DNA of 21,779 bases from positions 1 through 21,779 of the IMG/VR virus record IMGVR_UViG_3300032304_000354; one strand, written 5' to 3'. The number at the start of each line of letters is the position of its first letter. Position 1 is the first letter of the stretch. This document shows positions 1 through 7,710 of this stretch, in pieces. The notes below the pieces were generated by a model. It saw only the letters and a list, made by a program, of their open reading frames with translations. It made no database searches and was not told where the DNA came from. The DNA comes from a virus. The position numbers were made by a program, and so were the translations under genes.

Positions 1-141
1 CAAATCCAAAGTCAACTGACATCCATTTTCGCAGTGCTGTTCGTGACAGGGTGGTTCTTATGGCTGATGATACTTCTAAGGACGAGCGTGACGTACCGTG
101 GTCTTTACTCATCGCCGTCATCGTTCTGTGTTTTGTGCTAG
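1..141 (+). CDS. possible C-terminal end of an upstream membrane protein (partial)
   Basis: The first plus-strand frame is open from the window edge to a TAG at 139-141. Its translation contains a hydrophobic stretch (codons 8-26, with SIFAVLFVTGWFLWLMILL) that would make one membrane segment, as in a small holin or other lysis-region protein. The last 20 or so codons look less protein-like. The reading frame would overlap the next gene by about 80 bp, which is long for this compact genome, so this may be chance. The start lies outside the window. No family is recognised. Confidence 0.3.
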   Translation, partial: QIQSQLTSIFAVLFVTGWFLWLMILLRTSVTYRGLYSSPSSFCVLC

Positions 142-260
142 TGATTGCGCTCCCAGTTATGGGGATCATGTATATGGATATGAATAATGCAACATTAGCA
201 GCAATGGAAGAAATACGCAAAATGCGTGAACTACGCGCCAAAATAATATTGGGGGAATAA
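60..260 (+). CDS. small single-pass membrane protein, lysis-region, unknown function
   Basis: A 66-residue protein with a charged N-terminus (ADDTSKDERD), one strongly hydrophobic segment at about residues 14-36, and a charged amphipathic C-terminal tail rich in Met, Arg and Lys. I chose the ATG at 60 because an AGGGTGG Shine-Dalgarno-like stretch (48-54) sits just upstream. A GTG at 51 is in frame, and the frame is open to the window edge, so a start outside the window cannot be excluded. The stop TAA overlaps the ATG of the holin gene by one base (TAATG), which suggests translational coupling. By position and topology it could be a holin partner or accessory lysis protein, but this is inference; no family is recognised. 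Confidence 0.6.
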   Translation: MADDTSKDERDVPWSLLIAVIVLCFVLVIALPVMGIMYMDMNNATLAAMEEIRKMRELRAKIILGE

Positions 261-775
261 TGCTTACAGTCTTTTCAACATTTGTATCGTTTTTGATGGG
301 CGGCTTACCCAAGATTTTAGATTTCTTCCAAGACAAATCAGACAAGTCGCATGAGTTAAAACTAGCTCAGATGCAGACGGAGCGTGAACTGCAATTAGCG
401 GCGGCTGGGTACGTAGCACAGCAGCGCATAGAAGAGATCAAACTTGATGAGATAAAGACTCAATCTGCATCTGCGGAGAAAGTCTCGCTAATCGACGCAC
501 AAAAAGCGGAGATGAATGCTATATACGCGCACGATATATCGTTAAATGAAGGCACATCTAAGTGGATGAAAGACCTGAGAGCAAGTGTGCGCCCTGTAAT
601 TACCTATGGTTTCTTTTTCCTGCTGGTTGGTATTGACGCAGTAATTGCTTACAAGGGGCTTACAACTGGAGTAGATTTTGTTCAGTTAGCTGAACAACTT
701 TGGGACGACGAAACTCAAGCGTTGTTCGCTGCAATTATCAGCTTTCACTTTGGTGGCAGGGCGTTTGGGAAATGA
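260..775 (+). CDS. holin, three-TM (GTA-holin-like) family
   Basis: A 171-residue protein predicted to permeabilise the inner membrane at the end of infection so that the neighbouring lysozyme reaches the cell wall. It has a short N-terminal hydrophobic segment (residues 4-16), a long charged helical region (about 24-105, rich in Glu, Lys and Gln), then two hydrophobic segments at about 112-128 and 150-166, the last in LFAAIISFHFGGRAFGK. The pattern RPVITYGFFFLLVGIDAVIA followed by a C-terminal DDETQALFAAIISFHFGGRA is typical of the 'holin of 3TMs' family known from gene-transfer agents and many phages. The start overlaps the previous stop by one base and has GGGGGA just upstream. The stop overlaps the lysozyme start (ATGA at 772-775), the classic holin-lysozyme order. 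Confidence 0.75.
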   Translation: MLTVFSTFVSFLMGGLPKILDFFQDKSDKSHELKLAQMQTERELQLAAAGYVAQQRIEEIKLDEIKTQSASAEKVSLIDAQKAEMNAIYAHDISLNEGTSKWMKDLRASVRPVITYGFFFLLVGIDAVIAYKGLTTGVDFVQLAEQLWDDETQALFAAIISFHFGGRAFGK

Positions 776-1251
776 TAAGCCCCAAAGCACTAACGATGAT
801 TAAACACCACGAGGGGGTAAGGAATAAACCTTACCGTTGCCCAGCACGACTATGGACAATTGGTGTAGGTCATGTGATTGACCCTAATCATGCGAAGGTG
901 CCGTTTGAGGAGCGCAGTTATCTGGAAATTCCGGATGGCTGGAATCGCGTATTTACAATGGAAGAGGTAGATGCCATACTTGCAAAAGACCTTGAGAGGT
1001 TTGAACGTGGAGTTCTTAAATATTGTCCTACTGCTGGCTCTAATCAAAGCTGGCTGGACAGTCTAGTCAGTTTTAGTTTTAACGTAGGCTTGGGGACGTT
1101 GCAACGTAGCACTCTGCGACAGAAGCACAACAGAGGCGATTACGCCGGTGCTGCTGATGAGCTATTAAAGTATTCTTTTGCTGGTGGCAAGGTTCTTAAA
1201 GGACTGCTTAATAGACGTAAAGATGAACGTGCTTTGTACTTGGGTGGATAA
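772..1251 (+). CDS. T4-type lysozyme (GH24 endolysin)
   Basis: A 159-residue muramidase that cleaves the glycan strands of peptidoglycan. Starting at the ATG that overlaps the holin stop (ATGA), the catalytic block is HHEG...CPARLWTIGVGH: Glu14, Cys23 and Thr29 have the E-x8-[D/C]-x5-T spacing of phage GH24 lysozymes, with Cys at the position that is Asp20 in T4 lysozyme. Further conserved parts are SFSFNVGLGTL (about residues 100-110) and the C-terminal GLLNRRKDERALYL, the usual 'GL-x-x-RR-x-x-E' signature. There is no obvious signal peptide or N-terminal SAR segment, so export should depend on the holin. The frame is also open further upstream to 700, but that part overlaps the holin gene in another frame and is not family-like. 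Confidence 0.92.
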   Translation: MISPKALTMIKHHEGVRNKPYRCPARLWTIGVGHVIDPNHAKVPFEERSYLEIPDGWNRVFTMEEVDAILAKDLERFERGVLKYCPTAGSNQSWLDSLVSFSFNVGLGTLQRSTLRQKHNRGDYAGAADELLKYSFAGGKVLKGLLNRRKDERALYLGG

Positions 1252-1253
1252 GA

Positions 1254-3392
1254 ATGCCATTACAGAAATTACAATTGCGTCCAGGCGTCAACAGAGAAGG
1301 CACAACGCTCGCTAATGAAGGCGGTTGGTTTGAGTGCGACAAGATCAGATTTCGTTCAGGATATCCACAGAAGATTGGCGGATGGACTCCTATCTCCAGT
1401 AATACGTATGTAGGTGTTGCTCGTTCTTTATGGAATTGGGTAACCCTGCGCGGATACAACCTGCTTGGCGTAGGAACAAACTTAAAGTATTACGTTGAGA
1501 GTGGCGGTGTCTACAATGACATTACGCCTATCCGTGCGACAGATATACTAACAAATCCTTTTACCACCATAAACGGCTCTGCCGTAGTGACAGTTACCGA
1601 TGCTGGTCACGGCGCTATTAACGGCTCTTACGTAACTTTCTCTGGCGCTTCTACTGTAGCCGGGTTAAATCTTAACAATGAATACGTAATATTCAATGTT
1701 GACACTAACTCGTATCAAATTACAGCGGCTACTGCTGCTAACGCAGATTCTACTGGCGGCGGGACTGTAACTGCGGCGTATCAAATTAATATCGGCTTGG
1801 CTACGTTTGGTTATTTGACTGGCTGGGGCGCAGGTCTGTGGGGAGGTTTTGTATACGGTACAGCCCAGACTAAATTAAGCCTTGCTCTAAATACGAGCAA
1901 CACTACCATTGCAGTTAACTCAACTACAGGGTTTGCCAACGCTACTGGCACTCTGATGATTGGTAATAGCGAGTTAACTACGTACACAGGTAATACTGCT
2001 ACGGCGTTTACTGGTGCTACTCGCGGAGCCAGCGGGACTATACCTACGGCATTTCCTGCAAATACGGCTGTGTACAACGCCGCTACGTTTACAGGCTGGG
2101 GTCAGTCTGCTGCTTACGGTATTGCAGAACAACCGCGCTTGTGGTCAGAGGCTAACTACGGTGAGTACCTGATTATCAATCCTCGAGGCGGGGCATTATA
2201 TTTATGGGTGCCAGACTACAGCTCATCGGGAAGCTTACAGTTTGCTGATAGGGCTAAGTTACTTTCTCCTAATAGCTCTGGCATATACGATACAGATGCT
2301 AACTGCCCGTCTGTTTGTAACTTTGTGATGGTGTCAGATGCGTCGCGGTTTGTACTTACGTTTGGCGTTAATGATTACGGCGATACCATTCAAGACCCAT
2401 TGTTAATCCGCTGGTCTGCGCAGGAAGATTATCAGACTTGGACGCCAGCTATTACCAATCAGGCTGGTAGCTACCGTCTGTCTAGCGGATCGCAGATTAT
2501 TACCGCCCAGCAGACTCGCCAAGAGATTCTAGTATTTACAGATGCTGCGCTGTTTTCTATGCAGTATCTTGGCCCACCGTTTGTGTGGGGATTTAACATC
2601 CTGTCTGACAACATATCTATTGTCGGCCCGAACGCGGTAGCAACTGCTAACAACATTACTTACTGGATGGGTGTGGATAAGTTCTACGCCTACACAGGTC
2701 GAGTGGAAACTCTTCCATGTTCACTTCGACAATATGTCTTTGGCGATATTAATTTGCAGCAGAGCTACCAGTTCTTTGCTGGCACGAACGAAGGATTCAG
2801 TGAGGTCTGGTGGTTCTATTGCTCGGCTAATTCATCCGTTATTGACCGCTATGTGATTTACAACTATCTAGATCAGGTCTGGTACTACGGCAATCTAGGA
2901 AGAACCGCTTGGACTGACAGCCCGCTGCGCGAGTACCCTATGGGAGCCACGTACAGCCAGACGGTTGTGTACCACGAGAGCGGCACTAACAATGTAGAGG
3001 TAAACGGCACAGTATTGCCTATCACTTCATTCATCCAGTCTTCTGACTTTGATATTGGTGACGGTCACAACTTCGGTTTTGTCTGGAGGATGATCCCTGA
3101 CATTACGTTTGACGGATCTACTACGTCTTCGCCTGACAAGCCAGAGGTTACATTTAGCCTACGTCCACGCCAGAACCCTGGTGCGCCGTATGGCACAGCA
3201 GACACGCCGTTGGTACAGTCAGCTCAGTCATACAACTCAGTCAAGAACTACAATGTTCAGGAATTTACTCAGATTGTGTATACCAGACTGCGCGGTCGCC
3301 AAATGGCGTTCAGGATTAGCTCGGATCAGTTGGGATGTCAGTGGCAATTAGGTGCGCCAAGGATTGATGTGCGCAGCGACGGTCGGAGATAG
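1254..3392 (+). CDS. virion protein, tail-hub/nozzle-like beta-propeller (P22 gp10/T7 gp12-like role)
   Basis: A 712-residue beta-rich protein, probably a structural component at the base of the portal or tail. It opens with MPLQKLQLRPGVNREGT and a Gly/Trp-rich block (GGWFECDKIRFRSG), a start I associate with proteins of short-tailed environmental phages. Residues about 100-290 are Thr/Ala/Gly-rich beta repeats that look like an inserted immunoglobulin-like domain. From about residue 290 onward the sequence has strand-turn repeats with Trp/Tyr and motifs such as SAQEDYQTWTP, RQEILVFTDAALFSMQYLG and NNITYWMGVDKFYAYTG, which resemble the propeller of P22 gp10-type stabilisation/hub proteins. 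Its length is close to that of T7 gp12. That it is a virion protein is fairly sure; the exact role is inferred from pattern only. Confidence 0.65.
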   Translation: MPLQKLQLRPGVNREGTTLANEGGWFECDKIRFRSGYPQKIGGWTPISSNTYVGVARSLWNWVTLRGYNLLGVGTNLKYYVESGGVYNDITPIRATDILTNPFTTINGSAVVTVTDAGHGAINGSYVTFSGASTVAGLNLNNEYVIFNVDTNSYQITAATAANADSTGGGTVTAAYQINIGLATFGYLTGWGAGLWGGFVYGTAQTKLSLALNTSNTTIAVNSTTGFANATGTLMIGNSELTTYTGNTATAFTGATRGASGTIPTAFPANTAVYNAATFTGWGQSAAYGIAEQPRLWSEANYGEYLIINPRGGALYLWVPDYSSSGSLQFADRAKLLSPNSSGIYDTDANCPSVCNFVMVSDASRFVLTFGVNDYGDTIQDPLLIRWSAQEDYQTWTPAITNQAGSYRLSSGSQIITAQQTRQEILVFTDAALFSMQYLGPPFVWGFNILSDNISIVGPNAVATANNITYWMGVDKFYAYTGRVETLPCSLRQYVFGDINLQQSYQFFAGTNEGFSEVWWFYCSANSSVIDRYVIYNYLDQVWYYGNLGRTAWTDSPLREYPMGATYSQTVVYHESGTNNVEVNGTVLPITSFIQSSDFDIGDGHNFGFVWRMIPDITFDGSTTSSPDKPEVTFSLRPRQNPGAPYGTADTPLVQSAQSYNSVKNYNVQEFTQIVYTRLRGRQMAFRISSDQLGCQWQLGAPRIDVRSDGRR

Positions 3393-3394
3393 GT

Positions 3395-3709
3395 ATGTCA
3401 ACTGGTACCACAAAATCGCCATCATTACCAATAGCTCCGGTAGAATATAGCCGAACTTATCAAGATACATTAAACAACATTTTGCGCCTGTACTTTGCGC
3501 AATTAGATACTCCTGGCGTAAGTGCTGGCTCTGCACAAAGAACCGGCAATACAGTTATTGCTGCACTAAATTTCAGCACCACTGACCCAGTTACAGGAAA
3601 CACTGTGGTCAGCTTTGCTACAAGTGTAGATGAGTCTGCTGGAAGATTACGAATAGGCGACGTCTATTATGACGTTGCAACAACTGCATTAAAGATAAAG
3701 GTGTCTTAA
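3395..3709 (+). CDS. small virion-associated protein, unknown function
   Basis: A 104-residue protein encoded two bases after the 712-residue tail-hub-like gene and one base before the 1187-residue virion gene, so it almost certainly belongs to the same structural operon. An SD-like GGAG precedes the ATG. The N-terminal half (SLPIAPVEYSRTYQDTLNNI, then LRLYFAQLDT) looks helical; the C-terminal half is Thr/Ser/Val-rich and probably beta-structured. No cysteines, membrane segment or catalytic motif is visible. I do not recognise the family. A small tail or connector protein is plausible from position alone. Confidence 0.65.
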   Translation: MSTGTTKSPSLPIAPVEYSRTYQDTLNNILRLYFAQLDTPGVSAGSAQRTGNTVIAALNFSTTDPVTGNTVVSFATSVDESAGRLRIGDVYYDVATTALKIKVS

Positions 3710-3710
3710 C

Positions 3711-6700
3711 ATGAGCCTGCACACATTAGCTAACCATCTCCAGACCGCCGGTAGAGGCGAGGACAAGGTACTTGTTCATATGACCCCAGGCGAAGTACAG
3801 GGGCTGCAATCCTTGGCTATGGCACATGGTGGTTCGTTGACTACCAACCCTGAGACTGGTCTGCCAGAAGCTGGGTTCTTGTCTGGACTTCTGCCTACAT
3901 TAATTGGCGCTGGTTTAACTGTTGCTTCTGGTGGTGCGTTAACACCATTGATGGCGGCGGGAATGACTGGAGCAGGCTACGCTGTAGCTACAGGCAGCTT
4001 AGGCAAAGGTTTGATGGCTGGTTTGGGTGCATACGGCGGTGCAGGTCTTGGCGCTGGTTTGGCAGGTAGTGCAGCCTCGTCTCTAGCCCCACAAATGTCT
4101 ATGGCTCCAGCAGCAGCTAGTGCCGGTACTGCCGCAGGCACAGTTGCACCTGGTGCTTACAACAACATAATGGCAAGTTTTACTAATCCTGCTGGGCAAG
4201 TTGCAGGTGCAACACCGGGTGTGTTTAACCCTGCTGGAACTTTTGGTGGTGCAGCAGGTACAAATGTTGGTTTTCAATATGGGGCCGTTCCGCCAGCCAC
4301 ATCAGCACCTCAAATTGCACAGCCAGTAGTTGCTAGTGAAGCTCCACTTCAATCTATTGCAAAACCGCCAGCGCCATCTGTATTGGAAAACGTCAAAAAT
4401 TTACCAAGTAAAGCTATGGATTTGCTTAACAAAGGCGGTCAAGAAGGTGAAGATGCTAGGAAAGAATTTTTTGCAAAGTATAAAAACCCATTGATGATGT
4501 CTGGTCTTTCCACGCTTATGTTGTCGCGTGACGATCCTAGAGGCCCGCGTAAGGAAGAGCCTACTCAGGAATTTAATCCTAACTACCGTGCATCTACAGG
4601 CCAGTATAGCGCAGGCCCAATGTATGGCAAGAGCAGCGAACGTCTGTATTCTTTCTATGCCGATGGTGGATCTGTAGGTCAGCCTGTCGAGCGCATGTCA
4701 CAAGATAATTCTGTTGGCGCTAATACTAATTACCCTATGGCTAACATCAAGCCGTATGGTTATGCCGTGCCTAAGAATGTGCCTATATCGCAGAACGTAT
4801 TCCAACCTGATGGCTATCAGAACCTAGACCCATATACCGGTGAGCAGAAGTTTGCTGGCGGCGGACTAGCAGCTTTGCACTTTAAATCAGGCGGTGCATT
4901 TATATCCAAGTTAAAGCCAGTAACGGCTCCAAAGAAAGCTACGCCTAAGTTGGCGGATACCAAGAAGCTGGAATCTGAAATTAAAGGATTGGAAAAGTAC
5001 GGTTCGTATGATGACCAGATGGGCAAGTTTAATGATTTAGGCAATCAAATCAAAGACCGCCAAGCAGACAAACAGAACAAAGCTAAAGAACTTGCTGAAC
5101 GTCAGAAATCTTTTAACGACGATCTTAAAAGGATGAAGGCAGAGCAGGCTAACCGTGCAAAAGAAATTAACAATGAGTACGCAGGCAAGCTCAAAGATTT
5201 TAATGCTGAGACTGCTGCTGAGGTAAAGAACCGTCAAGCAAGCATATCTAAAATTAAAAACAAAACCGAAAGATCAAACGCACAAAAAGATTTAGCTAAC
5301 TACCAGAAAGAACGTAGTGGCGAGGTAGCCAACATTAACAAAGATAAGGCTAATGCGTTAAGTGAAGCTAATGCTGACATTAAAAATTTCACCAATGATT
5401 TCAACAACTTTAAGAATGAAGTAGGTGCATTTAATAAAGATGTTGATTCACAGATTGCTAAAGCTACGAAAGAACAAAACGACGCAAAGGCCGCTGCTGG
5501 ATTAGCCAAGCAACGTCAAGACAAAGAAGCTCAGTTTGAAAAAACAAGAGCAGCTAATGAATCATTGGTTAACAAAGCCAACGAAGATTATGAAACTGGT
5601 ATGAGTAAGTTTAATGAATACCAGAATGCTTTGAAAGATGAACAGTCTAAGTACGAAGAGCAAACCAAGCGTCAAGCTACTGGTATATCTTCCTTGCGCG
5701 CTCAATCTACTGCGTCGCGTCCTGGCGTCAATCCAAACCAAGCTAGGATTGATCAGCTTAGAAAAGAAATGCAAAATGTTAACCAACTGTCTGGTGGCAA
5801 TGTAGGTGATATACAAAAAGAGATAGATGATCTTGAAGCTGAGTACAAATCAGGTGCATCTGGCACGACATCACAGTCTGGCATCTACACGCCTAAGTAT
5901 ATGAAAGACTCAAGCGGCAATCTTGTACCGTATTCAGAGAAGGCAACATTTAATAAGTACACCAAAGCCCCTGGCTACGATACGTCTGTTCGTATTATGG
6001 ATGAGTCGGATGTTAACAATCTGTTCCAAGATGTGGCTGGTCGCCGTCCAACGCCAGAGGAAATGGATCAGTATGTTGGTATGAAAGCATCAGATGCTGC
6101 ACTTGCCAATCAGATTATGAAGTTGCCGGACGTTGCTGGCAAAACAACATTCTCTGATGAAGACTTAGCAGATAACTTCAAGTATTACGCAGGCCGCGAT
6201 CCTACTAAGGGCGAGCTTGCCAACATGAAGAAGTCAAAACTTGATACGTTTAATGCGGTAAGAAATTATGTGCAAGCACAACCAGCGTATGTAGAAAACT
6301 TAAACAGGATTGGTCAATCTTTGTTTGAGCAAGCTATGGAACAACAAACAACGGCGCAAGCACAGGAGGCTCGTGGATATAGGCCGCTGACGGCAGATGA
6401 GGTTGCTACATCGTACAAAGATGCGCTAGGCCGTGATCCAACTATGGATGAGCTGCGTAAGTACATGGGCACAAGTGCGTTGCCAACAGACATAACCAAA
6501 CAACTTAGGTCATCAGAAGAGTATTTGGCATCGTTGACTAAGCCGTTGGTTCCGGGATTACAGCAAGGCGCTATTAGCACAGCACCGCTTGCAGCTCCAA
6601 GATACGCGCCAGGTACTGTATTGGAATACACGCCTGAGCAACAGGCACAAACTGGATTGGGATCTATCACGGGCGGATTGCAGCCAACAGCTACAGGTAT

Positions 6701-7274
6701 GCAGCAACCTATGAATCGTGGTGCAGTGACCATTGAAGGTGCGATGCCGTTGAATCCTACTAGTCAAGAACAGTTGGGATTGCAGACATTGTTTGGTCAA
6801 TTAGCTACTCAAGCACCGGCATTGCAAACTGGTATGAAATTTGCCGCACCTGAGCAAAATATGTTTGGGTTTCAACCTTATGCTGCCCCACAGAATCCAC
6901 AATCTCTTGAGGCTGTTTTAGCTGCGCTTAAATCGCAACAAGCTGCTCCTGTAGGAATGGCTGATGGTGGTATGGCTGGAGGCGGATATAACTTAGGTGG
7001 ATACTCCGATGGCGGCAGATTACTCAAAGGCCCAGGTGATGGTGTTAGTGATTCTATTCCAGCGTCCATTGGTAATCGTCAGCCTGCTCGTCTTGCTGAT
7101 GGAGAATTTGTCGTTCCTGCGCGCATCGTCTCAGAACTTGGAAACGGCAGCACAGACGCCGGAGCAAGAAAACTCTACGCTATGATGAATCGTATTCAGC
7201 AAGCTCGTGGCAAAACAGTTGGCAACGGAAAGGTTGCAGTTAATAGTCGCGCAGAGAAACTTCTGCCTGCATGA
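3711..7274 (+). CDS. large coiled-coil virion protein with three GRDPT repeats and C-terminal 'DGEFVVPA' module
   Basis: A 1187-residue protein. Its regions in order are: a short conserved start (VHMTPGEVQGLQSLA, HGGSLTTNPETGLPEAGFL); a Gly/Ala-rich hydrophobic block at about residues 55-125; a Pro/Ala linker; two Gly-rich motifs (YADGGSVG near 315 and FAGGGLAALHF near 381); a long Lys/Glu/Asn/Gln-rich, probably coiled-coil stretch (about 400-720); three diverged repeats centred on Gly777, Gly828 and Gly907; a Gln/Pro/Ala region; a Gly-rich block near 1082-1105; and a C-terminal SDSIPA...LADGEFVVPARIVSEL module. The architecture fits an internal or ejected virion protein or a tail protein; I do not know its precise function. 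Similar N- and C-terminal modules are, from memory, common in marine and freshwater phage contigs. The stop overlaps the next start (ATGA). Confidence 0.8.
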   Translation: MSLHTLANHLQTAGRGEDKVLVHMTPGEVQGLQSLAMAHGGSLTTNPETGLPEAGFLSGLLPTLIGAGLTVASGGALTPLMAAGMTGAGYAVATGSLGKGLMAGLGAYGGAGLGAGLAGSAASSLAPQMSMAPAAASAGTAAGTVAPGAYNNIMASFTNPAGQVAGATPGVFNPAGTFGGAAGTNVGFQYGAVPPATSAPQIAQPVVASEAPLQSIAKPPAPSVLENVKNLPSKAMDLLNKGGQEGEDARKEFFAKYKNPLMMSGLSTLMLSRDDPRGPRKEEPTQEFNPNYRASTGQYSAGPMYGKSSERLYSFYADGGSVGQPVERMSQDNSVGANTNYPMANIKPYGYAVPKNVPISQNVFQPDGYQNLDPYTGEQKFAGGGLAALHFKSGGAFISKLKPVTAPKKATPKLADTKKLESEIKGLEKYGSYDDQMGKFNDLGNQIKDRQADKQNKAKELAERQKSFNDDLKRMKAEQANRAKEINNEYAGKLKDFNAETAAEVKNRQASISKIKNKTERSNAQKDLANYQKERSGEVANINKDKANALSEANADIKNFTNDFNNFKNEVGAFNKDVDSQIAKATKEQNDAKAAAGLAKQRQDKEAQFEKTRAANESLVNKANEDYETGMSKFNEYQNALKDEQSKYEEQTKRQATGISSLRAQSTASRPGVNPNQARIDQLRKEMQNVNQLSGGNVGDIQKEIDDLEAEYKSGASGTTSQSGIYTPKYMKDSSGNLVPYSEKATFNKYTKAPGYDTSVRIMDESDVNNLFQDVAGRRPTPEEMDQYVGMKASDAALANQIMKLPDVAGKTTFSDEDLADNFKYYAGRDPTKGELANMKKSKLDTFNAVRNYVQAQPAYVENLNRIGQSLFEQAMEQQTTAQAQEARGYRPLTADEVATSYKDALGRDPTMDELRKYMGTSALPTDITKQLRSSEEYLASLTKPLVPGLQQGAISTAPLAAPRYAPGTVLEYTPEQQAQTGLGSITGGLQPTATGMQQPMNRGAVTIEGAMPLNPTSQEQLGLQTLFGQLATQAPALQTGMKFAAPEQNMFGFQPYAAPQNPQSLEAVLAALKSQQAAPVGMADGGMAGGGYNLGGYSDGGRLLKGPGDGVSDSIPASIGNRQPARLADGEFVVPARIVSELGNGSTDAGARKLYAMMNRIQQARGKTVGNGKVAVNSRAEKLLPA
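6009..6470 (+). repeat. three diverged protein repeats (GR-[RD]-PT type) inside the 1187-residue virion protein
   Basis: Three segments of the same frame share the pattern [DE]-[VL]-x(8)-G-R-x-P-T-x-x-E-[LM]. They start at residues 767, 818 and 897, and each has its Gly exactly ten residues later (777, 828, 907), followed by RRPT, RDPT and RDPT. The spacing between copies is 51 and 79 residues. The pattern recalls the short helical repeat of DUF4214-type proteins (YxxxLGRxPxxxE/GL), but I cannot confirm family membership without a profile search. Confidence 0.6.
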
Positions 7275-7702
7275 AGCTGAACATTAGTCTAGTACCGTAT
7301 GGCGGATTGTCAAAAGCAGTAATGGCAATCATGCCGTACTTAGAAGAGTCGGCAATAAGAAGTAGAGGTCGGTCTTCTGTAGATGACATATTGAAGTTTT
7401 TGTTTACTGGGCAGATGGCGTTATGGGTTGTGTTTAATGAAGAGACGCATGAAGCGCACGGGCATTTCATTACAGAGGTCAAGCAGTATCCGCAATCAAG
7501 TATGTTGGTAATTCAGTACGCTGCTATGTTGCCTAATCACATGGATGAGATTGAGGATCTGATGCAGGAATATGCACAGGTGTATGCAAAAGATACTGGA
7601 TGCCGTGGGATAGAGTTTGTAGGCAGGCCAGGGTGGAAGAAACATGCAACTAAATATGGTTACCAAGCGCAGAGCGTGACGTACCAGAAATTCTTTGAAT
7701 AG
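7271..7702 (+). CDS. GNAT-like acetyltransferase-fold protein
   Basis: A 143-residue protein whose start overlaps the preceding stop by four bases (ATGA). The layout suggests a small GNAT domain: an N-terminal helix pair (LSKAVMAIMPYLEESA), a beta pair around LWVVFNEETHEAHGHFIT, a central strand SSMLVIQYAAML, a helix MDEIEDLMQEYAQVYAKDTG, and a C-terminal CRGIEFVGRPGW...KYGY, which matches the end of GNAT-type proteins often found among phage structural genes. The acetyl-CoA loop (Q/R-x-x-G-x-G/A) is not clearly recognisable, so catalytic activity is uncertain. It lies between virion genes and is probably co-expressed late; it could modify a virion or host protein, or be only structural. Confidence 0.55.
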   Translation: MKLNISLVPYGGLSKAVMAIMPYLEESAIRSRGRSSVDDILKFLFTGQMALWVVFNEETHEAHGHFITEVKQYPQSSMLVIQYAAMLPNHMDEIEDLMQEYAQVYAKDTGCRGIEFVGRPGWKKHATKYGYQAQSVTYQKFFE

Positions 7703-7710
7703 AGGCGATT

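Noticed and set aside
700-771. Upstream extension of the lysozyme frame
   Set aside because: It overlaps the conserved end of the holin in another frame; the ATGA at 772 gives the correct GH24 N-terminus.
6314-6733. 139-residue open frame on the minus strand
   Set aside because: Shadow of the Gln/Ala-rich part of the 1187-residue protein; Cys/Ser/Val-biased translation without domain features.
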